The notes beneath the pieces were generated by a model that did not search any database, had not been told where the DNA came from, and saw nothing but the letters and a program-made list of their open reading frames with translations. Shown in pieces: positions 39,662 to 50,906 of a DNA stretch of 64,000 nt. The stretch is from assembly GCA_003211315.1 (NCBI GenBank), contig QCTC01000002.1, positions 1 through 64,000 on the forward strand. The letters run 5' to 3'. How positions within the stretch are numbered: position 1 is the first letter of the stretch; each line of letters begins with the position of its first letter. The stretch is from Prochlorococcus sp. AG-670-O17 (GTDB lineage: Bacteria; Cyanobacteriota; Cyanobacteriia; PCC-6307; Cyanobiaceae). Made by a program: the position numbers and the translations under genes.

Positions 39662-40684
39662 ATGAGTTTGTCGAACACATCCACAAATAATAATGGCCGC
39701 AATTCTGTACCTAGCGAACGTCTATGGTTAAGATCGGAACTTATGGGGACCCAAGTCATTACTACTGATACTGGTAGGAGATTAGGTGTTGTAGGTGAAG
39801 TGGTTGTTGATATTGATAGAAGAGAGGTAGTTGCTTTAGGTCTGAGAGATAATCCTCTCACAAGATTTTTGCCAGGTTTACCTAAATGGATGCCTCTTGA
39901 GAGCATAAAGCAGGTTGGCGATGTAATTTTAGTGGATTCTTTAGATTCTTTGAGCGACGGTTTTTCTCCTGAAAGATATGGCAAAGTTATAAATTGCCAG
40001 GTAATTACGGAATCTGGTCAGCTTCTTGGAAGAGTTCTTGGATTTTCTTTCGATATTGAGACGGGGGATTTAATTTCTCTTGTGATGGGTGCAGTAGGAG
40101 TTCCTCTTTTAGGTGAAGGCGTTTTAAGTACTTGGGAAATTCCTGTAGATGAGATAGTCAGTAGTGGTACTGACAGAATAATTGTTTATGAAGGCGCTGA
40201 GGAAAAACTAAATCAGTTAAGTAGTGGATTACTCGAGAAACTTGGTGTCGGTGGTTCTTCTTGGGAAGAAAGGGAAGCTAATAGGTATACAGCAAATCTT
40301 GTTCCAGTGGAGAATCAGCTATTGTCAGGTTCTGAATCAGAAGAACAAAATAATTTTATGGAAGAAATTAAAGAAGAAGAATTTATAGAAGAAGAAGAGT
40401 ATGAAGAAGAACTGGAATATGTAGAAATCGAAACCACAAAAGAAAAAATAAATAATAAAAAACAACTTTATTTGGATAATGACTCCTCTGAACAATTAGA
40501 TAATCAAACTGATGAAGAAAATACGACAGAATTTGCTTTTCAAAGGCCATCTATATCTAATCGGGCTTCAAAGAGACCTATTCAAAGGTCACAAGAACCT
40601 TTAGATATTGAACCTGTTGAAGAGAAAAAAACAGTTATAGAAAATCCTCAATCAGAATCTGTAGAAATTGATGATCCTTGGTAA
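39662..40684 (+). CDS. PRC-barrel domain protein with acidic C-terminus
   Basis: Two PRC-barrel-like repeats (ELMGTQVITTDTGRRLGVVGEVVVD; VINCQVITESGQLLGRVLGFSFD). Confidence 0.75.
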   Translation: MSLSNTSTNNNGRNSVPSERLWLRSELMGTQVITTDTGRRLGVVGEVVVDIDRREVVALGLRDNPLTRFLPGLPKWMPLESIKQVGDVILVDSLDSLSDGFSPERYGKVINCQVITESGQLLGRVLGFSFDIETGDLISLVMGAVGVPLLGEGVLSTWEIPVDEIVSSGTDRIIVYEGAEEKLNQLSSGLLEKLGVGGSSWEEREANRYTANLVPVENQLLSGSESEEQNNFMEEIKEEEFIEEEEYEEELEYVEIETTKEKINNKKQLYLDNDSSEQLDNQTDEENTTEFAFQRPSISNRASKRPIQRSQEPLDIEPVEEKKTVIENPQSESVEIDDPW

Positions 40685-40695
40685 TTATTTAGTAA

Positions 40696-41964
40696 TTAAC
40701 TGAATTTTTTGATCGAATTAAAAATTATGTAAGCTAATTTTTTAACTGCACCAGTTTTCCCTCGTTGTTTTGATAAATTATCTTTTTGCTCACTTAAATA
40801 TTTTTTATTTTTTATCAGAAATATAGCTTCATTAGCGATTTGTTTTGGTGAAATGTTTCCTATTCTTTCTGGAATAATTAACTTGTTAGCTTTTATATTT
40901 GGCCATGAAAAAAATTTTTTCTGCTTTAAGTACCAATTTTTAATTATAAAAGTGAAGAATTTATTGATAAAAGAAATTTTCCCAATTATTCCGAAGATAC
41001 CGTCCCAAGCGTTCATTACATTCAAATGTTGGGTGGGTAGAACAACTATCATGGGTAAAGTAAGTGAAGCTAATTCAGCAGTATTTGCTCCAACTGTGGT
41101 AATTGCAAGATCACATTTTTTTAGCACGTCATAGCAAGGGTGTTTATTAATTAAATAAATTTTTGTATTATTTGAGGTTTCAATAACATAATCAAAAACG
41201 GAACTTTTAATTTGTTTAATTTGTTTAATTTTGGATGAATAATATTTTGATATAGGATTCTTATTACTTTGAAAGAATAAATATTCGCTTGTACTTGTAG
41301 TTGGTGCTATGGGAATAATAAAGTTAATATTTTTATTATTTTTATTAATATGATCAGCCATTTCAAGAAAGAAAGGAATACCTACCATGAGCTTTGCTTT
41401 TTTAGAACCTGGTAGTAAAGCAATCCACTTTTTTTCTTCAAGATTTAAAGCAATTTCTTTTTTATTCGTAATGTCTGCCATTAAATCGCCAATAATTTTA
41501 CATTTATATCTATATTTTGAAGGAATGCTTTCCTTAACGTTTTTATTCATTGCTGCAATTACATTGTTCCAACGTGGCCATCTTGAAATCCATTCAGCAT
41601 ATGTGATGTTGATATAACCTAATCTTTTTGCTAACAAAACACTCCAAAATTGATCACCTCCAAGAAAAATAACAATGCCCTTTTTAGGCCATTTTGCATA
41701 TTGAGCAGGCCTGATTAACAATTTCCAAAAAGTCTTTGCTTCTGTAACTAATTCAAATTTGTGCCAAGATTTAGCAACTTCATATTCTTTACCAGTGGCA
41801 TTTGGACACGGTACTAAGACTAATCTTATTGAGAAATTCAGTTTATCAATATTTTTCGAAGTATCATTTATCTTATTTAGATAATCCACTACAGGTCTTA
41901 CCCACGTTGATAATTCTCCAGGCCCATTAGAGATAATTACAACTGCAATTGATTTTTCTTTCAT
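40696..41964 (-). CDS. lipid-A-disaccharide synthase-related protein
   Basis: MKEKSIAVVIISNGPGELSTWVRPVV...; start revised to 41964 because the track ORF runs through a tRNA. Confidence 0.65.
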   Translation of the reverse strand: MKEKSIAVVIISNGPGELSTWVRPVVDYLNKINDTSKNIDKLNFSIRLVLVPCPNATGKEYEVAKSWHKFELVTEAKTFWKLLIRPAQYAKWPKKGIVIFLGGDQFWSVLLAKRLGYINITYAEWISRWPRWNNVIAAMNKNVKESIPSKYRYKCKIIGDLMADITNKKEIALNLEEKKWIALLPGSKKAKLMVGIPFFLEMADHINKNNKNINFIIPIAPTTSTSEYLFFQSNKNPISKYYSSKIKQIKQIKSSVFDYVIETSNNTKIYLINKHPCYDVLKKCDLAITTVGANTAELASLTLPMIVVLPTQHLNVMNAWDGIFGIIGKISFINKFFTFIIKNWYLKQKKFFSWPNIKANKLIIPERIGNISPKQIANEAIFLIKNKKYLSEQKDNLSKQRGKTGAVKKLAYIIFNSIKKFS

Positions 41965-41989
41965 TGCAGTCAATCCAAGATACATTAAA

Positions 41990-42071
41990 TGCGGACGGCG
42001 AGACTTGAACTCGCAAGGCCTAAGCCACACGCTCCTTAGACGTGCGCGTCTACCAATTCCGCCACGTCCGC
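41990..42071 (-). tRNA. tRNA-Leu (anticodon read as AAG)
   Basis: GCGGACGTGGCGGAATTGGTAGACGCGCACGTCTAAGGAGCGTGTGGCTTAGGCCTTGCGAGTTCAAGTCTCGCCGTCCGCA; class II variable arm, acceptor GCGGACG/CGTCCGC. Confidence 0.92.
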
Positions 42072-42375
42072 AAAGGGTTTTCGAGCACAAGGGTGTTCTT
42101 AAACCACTAAGTTATCATACATTAATCGCATTAATTTGCGATAATGTTTTATTAATCTGCTCGGTTTAAATTCTTAAAAGATTTATTTTATCTAACTTTT
42201 TTTAAATACTTAAAATGACTGATTTTTTCTATTGCATAAATAAATAATTATCCACATATAACGTTTTAGGTTGTATTGTTAATCAATGCATTCTTGAAAT
42301 TCAAAAATTTTATTGAATACTTTTTAAAGTAATTTCAATTTAAATTAATTTTTATTTCTTCAATTTAATTTTGTA

Positions 42376-43725
42376 ATGGTTGAAAAAGTTTTAATTGCTA
42401 ATCGTGGAGAAATAGCTTTACGAATTATCAGAAGTTGTAGAGAGCTTGATATCGCAACTGTAGCTGTTTATAGCACCGTAGATAAAAAGGCATTGCATGT
42501 GCAATTAGCTGATGAAGCAGTTTGCGTTGGAGACTCACTAAGTAACAAGAGTTATTTAAATATTCCTAATATCTTAGCTGCTGCTACATCAAGAGGAGTT
42601 GATGCTATTCATCCAGGTTATGGTTTTCTTGCGGAGAACGATAAATTTGCAGAAATGTGTAACGATCATGGCATAACTTTCATTGGTCCATCTCCCAATG
42701 CTATTAGATCAATGGGAGACAAATCTACTGCTAAAGAGACAATGGAGAGAGTCGGCGTACCAACTGTTCCGGGAAGCAAAGGTTTATTATCGAGTGTCGA
42801 GGAGGCCTACGAAATGGCACAAGAGATTGGATATCCCGTCATAATAAAAGCCACAGCTGGAGGAGGAGGTAGAGGAATGAGATTGGTTGAAAATAAGGCT
42901 AATTTAGAAAAAATGTTTAAAGCAGCCCAAGGAGAAGCAGAAGCGGCATTTGGAAATGATGGTTTATATATGGAGAAATTTATAAAAAAGCCAAGACATG
43001 TAGAAATTCAAATCCTTGCTGACAGGTCAGGTAATGTGGTTCATCTAGGAGAGAGAGATTGTTCTGTACAAAGGAGGCACCAAAAATTATTAGAAGAGTC
43101 TCCCAGTCCAGCTATAAACCATTCTCTTAGAAAAAAAATGGGTAATGCAGCCATTGCTGCTGCAAAAAGTATTAGTTATGAAGGGGCGGGAACTGTTGAA
43201 TTTTTAGTAGATGATGATAATAATTTTTACTTTATGGAGATGAATACCAGGATTCAAGTGGAACACCCCGTAACTGAAATGGTTACTGGTGTTGATCTAA
43301 TCGCTGAACAAATCAAAATAGCTGGAGGTGATAATTTAGGATTTACTCAAGACGATATTCAATTAAACGGTCATGCTATTGAATGCAGAATTAATGCTGA
43401 AGATCCCTCACATAATTTTCGCCCATCGCCTGGCAAAATAACTGGATGGCTTCCTCCAGGAGGCCCGGGAGTAAGGGTTGATAGTCATGTTTATACTGGT
43501 TATGAAATTCCCCCATTTTATGATTCACTTATAGGTAAATTAATAGTCTGGGGTAAAGATCGTAATGCTGCTATTAAAAGAATGAATAGAGCTTTAAATG
43601 AATGCGCTGTAACAGGAATTCCAACAACAATTAACTTTCATTTAACCCTTCTCAATAAAACGAAATTTATGGATGGTAAAATTCATACGAAATATGTTGA
43701 AGAAGAATTATTACCTAAATATTAA
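42376..43725 (+). CDS. accC: acetyl-CoA carboxylase, biotin carboxylase subunit
   Basis: [42 protein letters not shown]. Confidence 0.98.
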   Translation: MVEKVLIANRGEIALRIIRSCRELDIATVAVYSTVDKKALHVQLADEAVCVGDSLSNKSYLNIPNILAAATSRGVDAIHPGYGFLAENDKFAEMCNDHGITFIGPSPNAIRSMGDKSTAKETMERVGVPTVPGSKGLLSSVEEAYEMAQEIGYPVIIKATAGGGGRGMRLVENKANLEKMFKAAQGEAEAAFGNDGLYMEKFIKKPRHVEIQILADRSGNVVHLGERDCSVQRRHQKLLEESPSPAINHSLRKKMGNAAIAAAKSISYEGAGTVEFLVDDDNNFYFMEMNTRIQVEHPVTEMVTGVDLIAEQIKIAGGDNLGFTQDDIQLNGHAIECRINAEDPSHNFRPSPGKITGWLPPGGPGVRVDSHVYTGYEIPPFYDSLIGKLIVWGKDRNAAIKRMNRALNECAVTGIPTTINFHLTLLNKTKFMDGKIHTKYVEEELLPKY

Positions 43726-43743
43726 ATGCAATATCATAATTTC

Positions 43744-44049
43744 TTAATTAATACTCTTTTGAATGGCTAGTTTGATTAAACCTTGCTGACCAACCAATAT
43801 TTCTCTTATAAAACTTATTATTCCTATCCAAATGACTGGCCCCACATCGACTCCCCCGATGGGAGGAATCAATTTTCTTGTAAAGTTTAAAATAGAACTT
43901 GTTGGGACTGCAATAAATAACCAAAGACCCTTATTTAAATCAACTTTTGGATACCAAGTTAATATTAATCTTATTAAAAAGACTAGCGTTAGAAAGGATA
44001 AAAGAATTCCTAGCGTAAGATCTAAAACGTTTAAATAGTTTTGAGACAA
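43744..44049 (-). CDS. YggT family/Ycf19-like membrane protein
   Basis: LIRLILTWYPKVD...LNFTRKLIPPIGGVDVGPVIWI. Confidence 0.85.
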   Translation of the reverse strand: MSQNYLNVLDLTLGILLSFLTLVFLIRLILTWYPKVDLNKGLWLFIAVPTSSILNFTRKLIPPIGGVDVGPVIWIGIISFIREILVGQQGLIKLAIQKSIN

Positions 44050-44139
44050 TGAAATGACAATTATTTAATCCATCTTAATAAATATCCCATAAGTTGGGAT
44101 TTAATTCGTATTATAAATTCAGAATTTAATTTTAAAAAA

Positions 44140-44328
44140 GTGATTCAAATTTCTAATCTTATATTAGCGGCTGATGTTTCCCCAGAAGTGGCTGGTAGTT
44201 CTGGATTTAATATGATAGCGAGTTTTTTCGCAGCAGCGTTACTTATAGTTATTCCAGCAGCAGCTTTTTTGATCTTTGTTAGCCAAAAAGATTCACTTGA
44301 ACGTACTTCAGCTACACGTAGACGCTAG
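44140..44328 (+). CDS. psbX: photosystem II protein PsbX
   Basis: [27 protein letters not shown]. Confidence 0.85.
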   Translation: MIQISNLILAADVSPEVAGSSGFNMIASFFAAALLIVIPAAAFLIFVSQKDSLERTSATRRR

Positions 44329-44405
44329 TTTTTATAAAAGTTTTAAGTAAACTATATATAAAGGTGCTTTATTGCACCTGAAAAAATAAGTTTTGGAGAA
44401 AAAAA

Positions 44406-45338
44406 GTGGTCAATGCTAGTCTAAATTGGGCGAGTATTGTAGGCATCGTACTAGCTGTATGTGGAGGTGGCCTATATTTTTTGAGGTCATTTAAACCTGC
44501 TCTGGCAAGAGATTATGATGTTTTCTTTGCGGCAATAGGTCTTTTATGTGGAGGGATATTATTTTTTCAAGGATGGAGATTAGATCCTATTTTGCAATTT
44601 GGGCAGTTTTTATTAGCAGGCACGACAGTATTTTTTGCCTATGAAAGTGTTCGATTAAGAGGTGTTGCCACTGACCAAGCAAGAAGATCTTCTTATTTTG
44701 AAGATGATCAGATTCCAGATATGCCTAGAAATTCTTCCAGAAATAGATTTAATGATGATTATGATCAATTTGACGATTCTGATAGACCTTCTAGAAGATT
44801 CAAACCTCAAGATGATGACTTCGAAGATGATTACATAGAAGGTAGATCGCAAAGGAGAAACACATCAAGAGCTATCCCTGAGTCTGCGGTAAGCAGGAGG
44901 CGTCCTTCTTTAAGAGAATCTATTCAATATGAGAATGATGCACCAAAGAGAAGAAGAAATCGGACTGAAGATAATAGGATGAGTAATGAGGATAGAAGAG
45001 GAAGTTTTGGAGAAAGACGAACATCAAGAAGTGAAATTAAAAGAGGCTCTCGGCCATTATCTAATCAAGAAGTTTCTAGAAAAACAAATAATTCCTCTCT
45101 TAAGGATTCTTCTCCTTCCTCTAATAAACCATCAAGGTCATCTATAAGATCTCAGACTTCAAGAGAAAAAGTAGAAGATGCATCATTTTCTACAAACATT
45201 AATGAAGTAAAAAAGCCCCGTCAAACAAGAAGTACGGCAGCTAGTGCAAGATCAACTTCTAAAAATAAAACTGGAAGATATACTGTAGGCACAAAAAAAA
45301 ATAAACCTAGAGATAATAGCTCTAGATTTGATGATTAA
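44406..45338 (+). CDS. Ycf66 family protein with Arg/Ser-rich low-complexity C-terminus
   Basis: N-terminal membrane domain (SIVGIVLAVCGGGLYFLRSFKPALARDYDVFF) and long RS/DDD-rich tail. Confidence 0.8.
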   Translation: MVNASLNWASIVGIVLAVCGGGLYFLRSFKPALARDYDVFFAAIGLLCGGILFFQGWRLDPILQFGQFLLAGTTVFFAYESVRLRGVATDQARRSSYFEDDQIPDMPRNSSRNRFNDDYDQFDDSDRPSRRFKPQDDDFEDDYIEGRSQRRNTSRAIPESAVSRRRPSLRESIQYENDAPKRRRNRTEDNRMSNEDRRGSFGERRTSRSEIKRGSRPLSNQEVSRKTNNSSLKDSSPSSNKPSRSSIRSQTSREKVEDASFSTNINEVKKPRQTRSTAASARSTSKNKTGRYTVGTKKNKPRDNSSRFDD

Positions 45339-45572
45339 TTAAAGTATTCCAGCCCAATCAAGAAATGATTTGTGACTTATTAATTCAATTAAAATAATTG
45401 CTAAAAATCCGAGCATTGCAAATCTTCCATTTGTTATTTCTGAATAATTGCTCCATCCAAACTTATATTTGTCTTTAATTTCATTTGTTTGCTCATCAAT
45501 TTTAATTTCTTCAGAATTTATTTTTTCTAAATCCATAGAATTTTCATTATTTTTTTCTTGATTTGAATTCAT
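45339..45572 (-). CDS. hli: high-light-inducible/Chl a-b binding-like protein
   Basis: EITNGRFAMLGFLAIILIELISH. Confidence 0.88.
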   Translation of the reverse strand: MNSNQEKNNENSMDLEKINSEEIKIDEQTNEIKDKYKFGWSNYSEITNGRFAMLGFLAIILIELISHKSFLDWAGIL

Positions 45573-45581
45573 TACTGTAGC

Positions 45582-47564
45582 CTAATTTTTAAAATTATAC
45601 TTATCTGTAGTAAATAATTTCCAGTCTCCTCTTCCATTTAATTCTAAAATGTTTTCATGAAAATCCTTTAAACTAGGCCTATGTCCTACGCTTATCAATG
45701 ATAATTCTCTATCTCTTAATAAATTATATAGTTTTTTTTCAGTTTTAATATCGAGTGCACTAGTTGCTTCATCTAATACAGCAAATCTAGGAGAATTGAG
45801 TAGTAATCTTGCGAAGGCTAATCTTTGTTGCTCTCCTAATGAAAGGATTCTTGGCCAATCTTGTTTGACGTCAAGATTGGGATATCTATCAACTATAGAA
45901 TTTAGATTTACTTCATTAAGAACAGAAATTAAGTGGTCATCACTAAATTTGTCAACTTCTGTTGGATAACATAATTGTTCCCTTAAAGAACCCAATAGCA
46001 TATAGGGTTTTTGAGGTATAAATAGCAAATCACCTGTCTTTGGTTTTTTAATCGATCCTTGATTGGGTTCCCATAATCCACTGATCATCCTTAACAAAGA
46101 TGTTTTGCCACAACCAGATGGTCCGACTACTAGTAATGATTGATTTATTTCAATACTAAGGTTTAAGTTTTTGATGATAGCTTTATCAGACCCCGGCGGG
46201 AAAAGATCAGCATCGTTGATAAGGATAGAAGAATAATCAGAAATTATATTTTGATTGTCTATTGGCTTTGTTTGACTGATACTTTCAACTTTTGACTGAA
46301 AACCTTCTAATCTTCCAATTCCTGCTGTGAACTTTGCTAGTTCCTCTATTTGATTAACTATAAAAAATAAAGAACCTTCTACCATTCCAAATGCAAAGCT
46401 TGCTTGAATAAATCGACCATAATCAATATCTCCTCTAAAGTAAGGAATTGCCATTATTAGATATGGAAAGAAGTTGCCAGCATAATTAATAGAACGTCTC
46501 ATTACATCAATAATTACTCTCCAAATTATTAGTAAGTTAAAGTTTTTTACCACTTCTCCTAATCTTCTCTCTGTTTCACTTTTCTCTGGTTTTTCACCTG
46601 AATAAAAAGCTATTGATTCAGCATTATCTCTAATATGCACTAATCCATATCTGAAATCCGCTTCATATCTAAGTTGATCGAAATCAATTTTTACAAGATT
46701 TTTGCCTGCAATCAAAAGGATAGCGGTAGCAAATGCAGCGTATCCAAATAATGAAAAAGTTAATGTCGTACTAATACTCCATAATATGAGAATGTTCAAA
46801 GAAAAAGTAAGAAGTGCATCAAAAACTCCTAAAGTAAAGGATAAGCTTTGACCAGTAAAAGCTCTGGTATCATCTGTTATTCGTTGGTCAGGATTATCAA
46901 CATCAGTTTGTTCTTCATCATTAGGATTTAGTTGGTAGTATGCTTTATTAGTCATATAGTCTTTAACTAAGCTTTTCGAAAGCCAATCTCTCCAAATTAT
47001 TCCTAATTTATAGGTAAAGAATATTTGAGAAACCCGAATAGGGAGAGCTACAGCGAAGCAACAAGCATAAATTCCTAGAATCCTATAAAACCCATCTTGT
47101 TGTTTTTCAACTAAAGCATTTGTTAAATCTCTTGCAATAAATCCTATTCCTGCATTAATTCCATTTACTGCTAAAAGCATTAATACTATGACTGCTAGGA
47201 ATAACCAATGTAGCCATCTGCGATTCTTAAGTTGACGCCTTAAACTAAAAAAACTTCCCGAACCAATAAGAAATAATGCTGAAAATAATAATCCCCACAA
47301 GCCAGACCATATTGTATTAACAGTATTAACTACTCCTCCAAAGTATTTATCAAGAAAAATAGGTTGAATGCTTTCAAAAAAACTAATTATGCCTGTAAGG
47401 CCTACAAGAACGATACCTCCTACACAAAATAAAAGAGATATTAAAAGCCATATAAATTGAAAGCCATTACATTGATCAATTGGTAAAAAAAACGGTTGGG
47501 CTAATCTTCTTAACTTTTGTAATTGATAAAATATTTTGGATTTATTTTGTATTACATTATTCAT
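45582..47564 (-). CDS. ABC transporter, fused permease/ATPase (SbmA/BacA-like)
   Basis: GPSGCGKTSLLRMISG, LSLGEQQRLAFARLLL, LDEATSALD. Confidence 0.9.
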   Translation of the reverse strand: MNNVIQNKSKIFYQLQKLRRLAQPFFLPIDQCNGFQFIWLLISLLFCVGGIVLVGLTGIISFFESIQPIFLDKYFGGVVNTVNTIWSGLWGLLFSALFLIGSGSFFSLRRQLKNRRWLHWLFLAVIVLMLLAVNGINAGIGFIARDLTNALVEKQQDGFYRILGIYACCFAVALPIRVSQIFFTYKLGIIWRDWLSKSLVKDYMTNKAYYQLNPNDEEQTDVDNPDQRITDDTRAFTGQSLSFTLGVFDALLTFSLNILILWSISTTLTFSLFGYAAFATAILLIAGKNLVKIDFDQLRYEADFRYGLVHIRDNAESIAFYSGEKPEKSETERRLGEVVKNFNLLIIWRVIIDVMRRSINYAGNFFPYLIMAIPYFRGDIDYGRFIQASFAFGMVEGSLFFIVNQIEELAKFTAGIGRLEGFQSKVESISQTKPIDNQNIISDYSSILINDADLFPPGSDKAIIKNLNLSIEINQSLLVVGPSGCGKTSLLRMISGLWEPNQGSIKKPKTGDLLFIPQKPYMLLGSLREQLCYPTEVDKFSDDHLISVLNEVNLNSIVDRYPNLDVKQDWPRILSLGEQQRLAFARLLLNSPRFAVLDEATSALDIKTEKKLYNLLRDRELSLISVGHRPSLKDFHENILELNGRGDWKLFTTDKYNFKN

Positions 47565-47612
47565 ATTTTTTCAATGCCTTTAATTAAATAGATTATATCT
47601 TTATGAAGATGA

Positions 47613-47888
47613 TTACCCAAATCCGATTAGCGAAAGTGCCCAATCAGGAAGGTTGAGGTAAGTTAATAGTTTTAAATCAAATTCATGAACTTTTACAATA
47701 GACACATCCATAATCCACCACATTAGAAAAGGTATATTAAATAAAATCTGTAGTTGCCATTTGTAAGTTAATACTTTCCAAATTTTAGTTAAAACTAACT
47801 TCTGAGATTCATCTAGACTATCCCAATTTGTGGTAATTAGATTTAATAGATTTTTAGGTTTATTTTTAAGGGACTCAGGAGAATTCAT
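47613..47888 (-). CDS. conserved hypothetical protein
   Basis: 91-aa ORF. Confidence 0.5.
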   Translation of the reverse strand: MNSPESLKNKPKNLLNLITTNWDSLDESQKLVLTKIWKVLTYKWQLQILFNIPFLMWWIMDVSIVKVHEFDLKLLTYLNLPDWALSLIGFG

Positions 47889-47936
47889 GTTTTATTTTCT
47901 CTTATTTATAGCTAAAAAGAAATTCTTTTGAGAGTT

Positions 47937-48278
47937 TTAGCCTGGAGGCCAACTCATTTTTCTACCAGCTAAAAAATGTATATGTAAATGAAATACTGTT
48001 TGTCCAGATTCTTCACCGGTGTTAATAACTGTTCTCCAATTTCTTAATTTCTTAGATTTGGCAATGTTTTTTCCTATTAAAAGAAGATGTCCTAATAACT
48101 CTTTATCTTTCTCCAAACACTCATACAAACTAACTAATGGTTTTTTAGGAATTACTAAGAAATGAACTGGAGCTTGAGAGGCAATATCATTAAATGCTAT
48201 ACAAAGCTCGTCTTCATGAAGCTTTTCACAAGGAATTTCACCATTTATTATTTTGCTAAAGATGGTAGTTTCAGCCAT
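47937..48278 (-). CDS. HIT family hydrolase
   Basis: Histidine triad HLHIHFLAGR. Confidence 0.95.
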   Translation of the reverse strand: MAETTIFSKIINGEIPCEKLHEDELCIAFNDIASQAPVHFLVIPKKPLVSLYECLEKDKELLGHLLLIGKNIAKSKKLRNWRTVINTGEESGQTVFHLHIHFLAGRKMSWPPG

Positions 48279-48298
48279 TCTTTTATTGAATAATTAAA

Positions 48299-48904
48299 TC
48301 AGTTGATTGGTATGACATCTTTTTGATGGAATCCTTCTTTAATGAGTTCTTTACTCAAATCTTCTTTTGAAGTAACTCTATCAACAAATAAAACTCCATT
48401 GAGATGATCCATTTCATGTTGAATGCATCTTGCTAATAGTCCATCAGCTTTCATTTTTCTAGGTCTGCCCATTTCATCTCTAAATCTTAATTTTATTGTT
48501 GATGGTCTTATAACATTTAAATAAACTCCTGGGATACTTAAACAACCTTCTTCATATGAATTTAAAGTTGTTCCATAATCGGTGATTTCTGGATTTATTA
48601 AAATTAATGGATCAGCAGCTGCATCTTCAAAATTTACATCAATTACAAGAAGCTCCTTCTTGATTCCTATTTGCGGAGCAGCTAGTCCGATCCCTTTTGC
48701 TGCATACATACTTTGGAGCATTTCTTTAGCTAAATTTCTTATGGAATTATCAACTTTACTTATTCTTTTAGCATTTTCTCTCAATATATCATCACCCAAT
48801 TTATATATTTCTAATGATGGAGTTCCTGCTTGTTCTTTAGATACTTTTTCTGCAGGACTATTTGCTTTTGACTTTCTTGCGAGTTGTGAAAAATTGTTTG
48901 CCAC
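48299..48904 (-). CDS. def: peptide deformylase
   Basis: GIGLAAPQIG, EGCLSIPG, QHEMDHLNGVLF. Confidence 0.97.
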   Translation of the reverse strand: MANNFSQLARKSKANSPAEKVSKEQAGTPSLEIYKLGDDILRENAKRISKVDNSIRNLAKEMLQSMYAAKGIGLAAPQIGIKKELLVIDVNFEDAAADPLILINPEITDYGTTLNSYEEGCLSIPGVYLNVIRPSTIKLRFRDEMGRPRKMKADGLLARCIQHEMDHLNGVLFVDRVTSKEDLSKELIKEGFHQKDVIPIN

Positions 48905-48983
48905 GGTAAAAAAAATTATTTACTCAACAGTTAAGCTATAAAAATATTAGCACTTTAAATTCACCTTTAAATAAATTTCCTTA

Positions 48984-50906
48984 ATGAGCAATGCTAAGAA
49001 TTTAAAAATTAAGCAAATCGATACAAAAAAAATATTTTTCAATGAGTTATCGATTATGAAGAATATGATCTTCTGGGTAGGTGTTATTCCTAATGAGGAA
49101 ACACCTAAGAATGCTATTTTTGCTAGACCTTTTAATGATAAAAATGCAATTCCACAAAAATTAACGGATGATAATTTTCATGTAAAAAGTAATTTTCATG
49201 GTTATGGGGGGAAATCATACCAATGTATCGAGGTACATGATAAAGTTTATTTAGTTTGGATTGATCAGCTTTCAAAAGCACTATGGTTAAAAATTTTTAG
49301 AGTCCAAGAGGTAGTTGAAAATGATAATGAATACCTCCTTTGTGATGATGAACCAAGACAACTTACTGAATCAATAGAAATTAATTTTGATACTTCATTT
49401 GTTTCTAAAAATAATCTTTTATACGGTTTATGTGAAATAGAACAAAGAGATTATTTATTCTCATTAAATTTAAAAAAAACTAAACAAGAAATTCGTAAAA
49501 TAAAAAAATTTGATAATTTTGTTGGAAATTTATCTTCTAATATCTCAGCTAATTTATTGTCTTGGATAGAGTGGAATACTGCCTCAATGCCTTGGGAAAG
49601 AAATGAGCTCTTTTTTGCGACTATTGATAATGATGGAGAGATAGAAACAATAAAAAAATTTTCTAATAAATTGATAAATGAGGATAAAAATGTTTCTTTC
49701 TTTCAACCTTACTGGCTAAGTGAAAATATTTTGGTCTGTTCTGAAGATAGTACAGGCTGGTGGAATTTATTATTTCTGGATATAACTGATATTAAAAATA
49801 TTATTCTCAAAAAGAAAATAATTAAACCTTTGACTGAGTATGGTTCGCCTCAGTGGGTTTCTGGAATTTCATTTTTTTCTGGAAATATTAAAAATTTATT
49901 TTGTGTTGCGAAAAAAGAAAATGGTTGGGTACTAGAACATTATCAGAACTGTGAATGTATTCAAGAACTTAAATTACCATTTTGTTCAATAAGTGATTTA
50001 GATGCTTTTGGTCGAAAATTAGTTATTAGAGGCTGTAGTTTTGGCTGTTCCGACGAATTATTCGAGTGTGATTTTGAAGAGCAAAGCCATAATAAGTTAT
50101 TAAATGAGATAAATTTTGAAGCTGTAAATGAATATGCAAGACCAGCATCTTTTTGGTTTAAAGGTTTTAATAATCAATCCACACATTCTTTTATTTATAA
50201 GCCTCTTTTTGAAATGTTTACTAAGTCACCATTAATTGTTAGGGCACATAGTGGCCCTACTGCTTGTTTTGACGGTTCTTTAAACTCGGAAGTGCAACAT
50301 TGGACTTCGAGAGGATTTACTGTTGCGGAAGTGAATTATGGTGGTTCTTCAGGTTTTGGGAGAGAGTACAGGGAAAGATTAAATTATAAATGGGGCATTC
50401 TTGATTCATATGACTGTAAAGCATTGGTACTTGAATTGATTAGGTTAAATTTAGTTGATAGCTCCAAAGTGGCAATTTTAGGTAATAGTGCTGGTGGTTT
50501 AACTGCAATTAATGCTTTATGTGATGGTGATTTTTTTAAAGTGGCGATTTGTAAATACCCTGTTCTCGATTTAAACGATATGTATGAAAATACTCATAGA
50601 TTTGAGAAAGGCTATTTAAATTCTCTTATAGGTGAATATTCAAAATTCCGCAATCAGTATAAACGTCGATCACCAATTTATAAAATTAATAAATTGAAAA
50701 AACCAGTTTTGTTATTTCATGGCAAAAAAGATTTAGTTATTTCATACAAAAACACCCTACAAATCAAAGAAAAACTTCTTAAAAGTAATAAAAATTCAGA
50801 AGTCATAATTTTTGACAATGAAGGACATGGTTTTAAAAATACTAATAATAAGAAACAAGTTCTTATTAAAACTCAGGAATTTATAGAGAAAACTTTAGAT
50901 ATTTAA
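48984..50906 (+). CDS. S9 prolyl-oligopeptidase family peptidase
   Basis: GNSAGGLTAIN nucleophile elbow; EGHGF catalytic His region. Confidence 0.9.
   Translation: MSNAKNLKIKQIDTKKIFFNELSIMKNMIFWVGVIPNEETPKNAIFARPFNDKNAIPQKLTDDNFHVKSNFHGYGGKSYQCIEVHDKVYLVWIDQLSKALWLKIFRVQEVVENDNEYLLCDDEPRQLTESIEINFDTSFVSKNNLLYGLCEIEQRDYLFSLNLKKTKQEIRKIKKFDNFVGNLSSNISANLLSWIEWNTASMPWERNELFFATIDNDGEIETIKKFSNKLINEDKNVSFFQPYWLSENILVCSEDSTGWWNLLFLDITDIKNIILKKKIIKPLTEYGSPQWVSGISFFSGNIKNLFCVAKKENGWVLEHYQNCECIQELKLPFCSISDLDAFGRKLVIRGCSFGCSDELFECDFEEQSHNKLLNEINFEAVNEYARPASFWFKGFNNQSTHSFIYKPLFEMFTKSPLIVRAHSGPTACFDGSLNSEVQHWTSRGFTVAEVNYGGSSGFGREYRERLNYKWGILDSYDCKALVLELIRLNLVDSSKVAILGNSAGGLTAINALCDGDFFKVAICKYPVLDLNDMYENTHRFEKGYLNSLIGEYSKFRNQYKRRSPIYKINKLKKPVLLFHGKKDLVISYKNTLQIKEKLLKSNKNSEVIIFDNEGHGFKNTNNKKQVLIKTQEFIEKTLDI

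Noticed and set aside
44362-44379. Hairpin AGGTGC-TTTATT-GCACCT between psbX and ycf66
   Set aside because: Plausible terminator or leader hairpin but followed by an A-run rather than a T-run on the plus strand; not enough to call.
44655-44852. 65-aa minus-strand ORF
   Set aside because: Antisense to the low-complexity tail of the Ycf66 gene.
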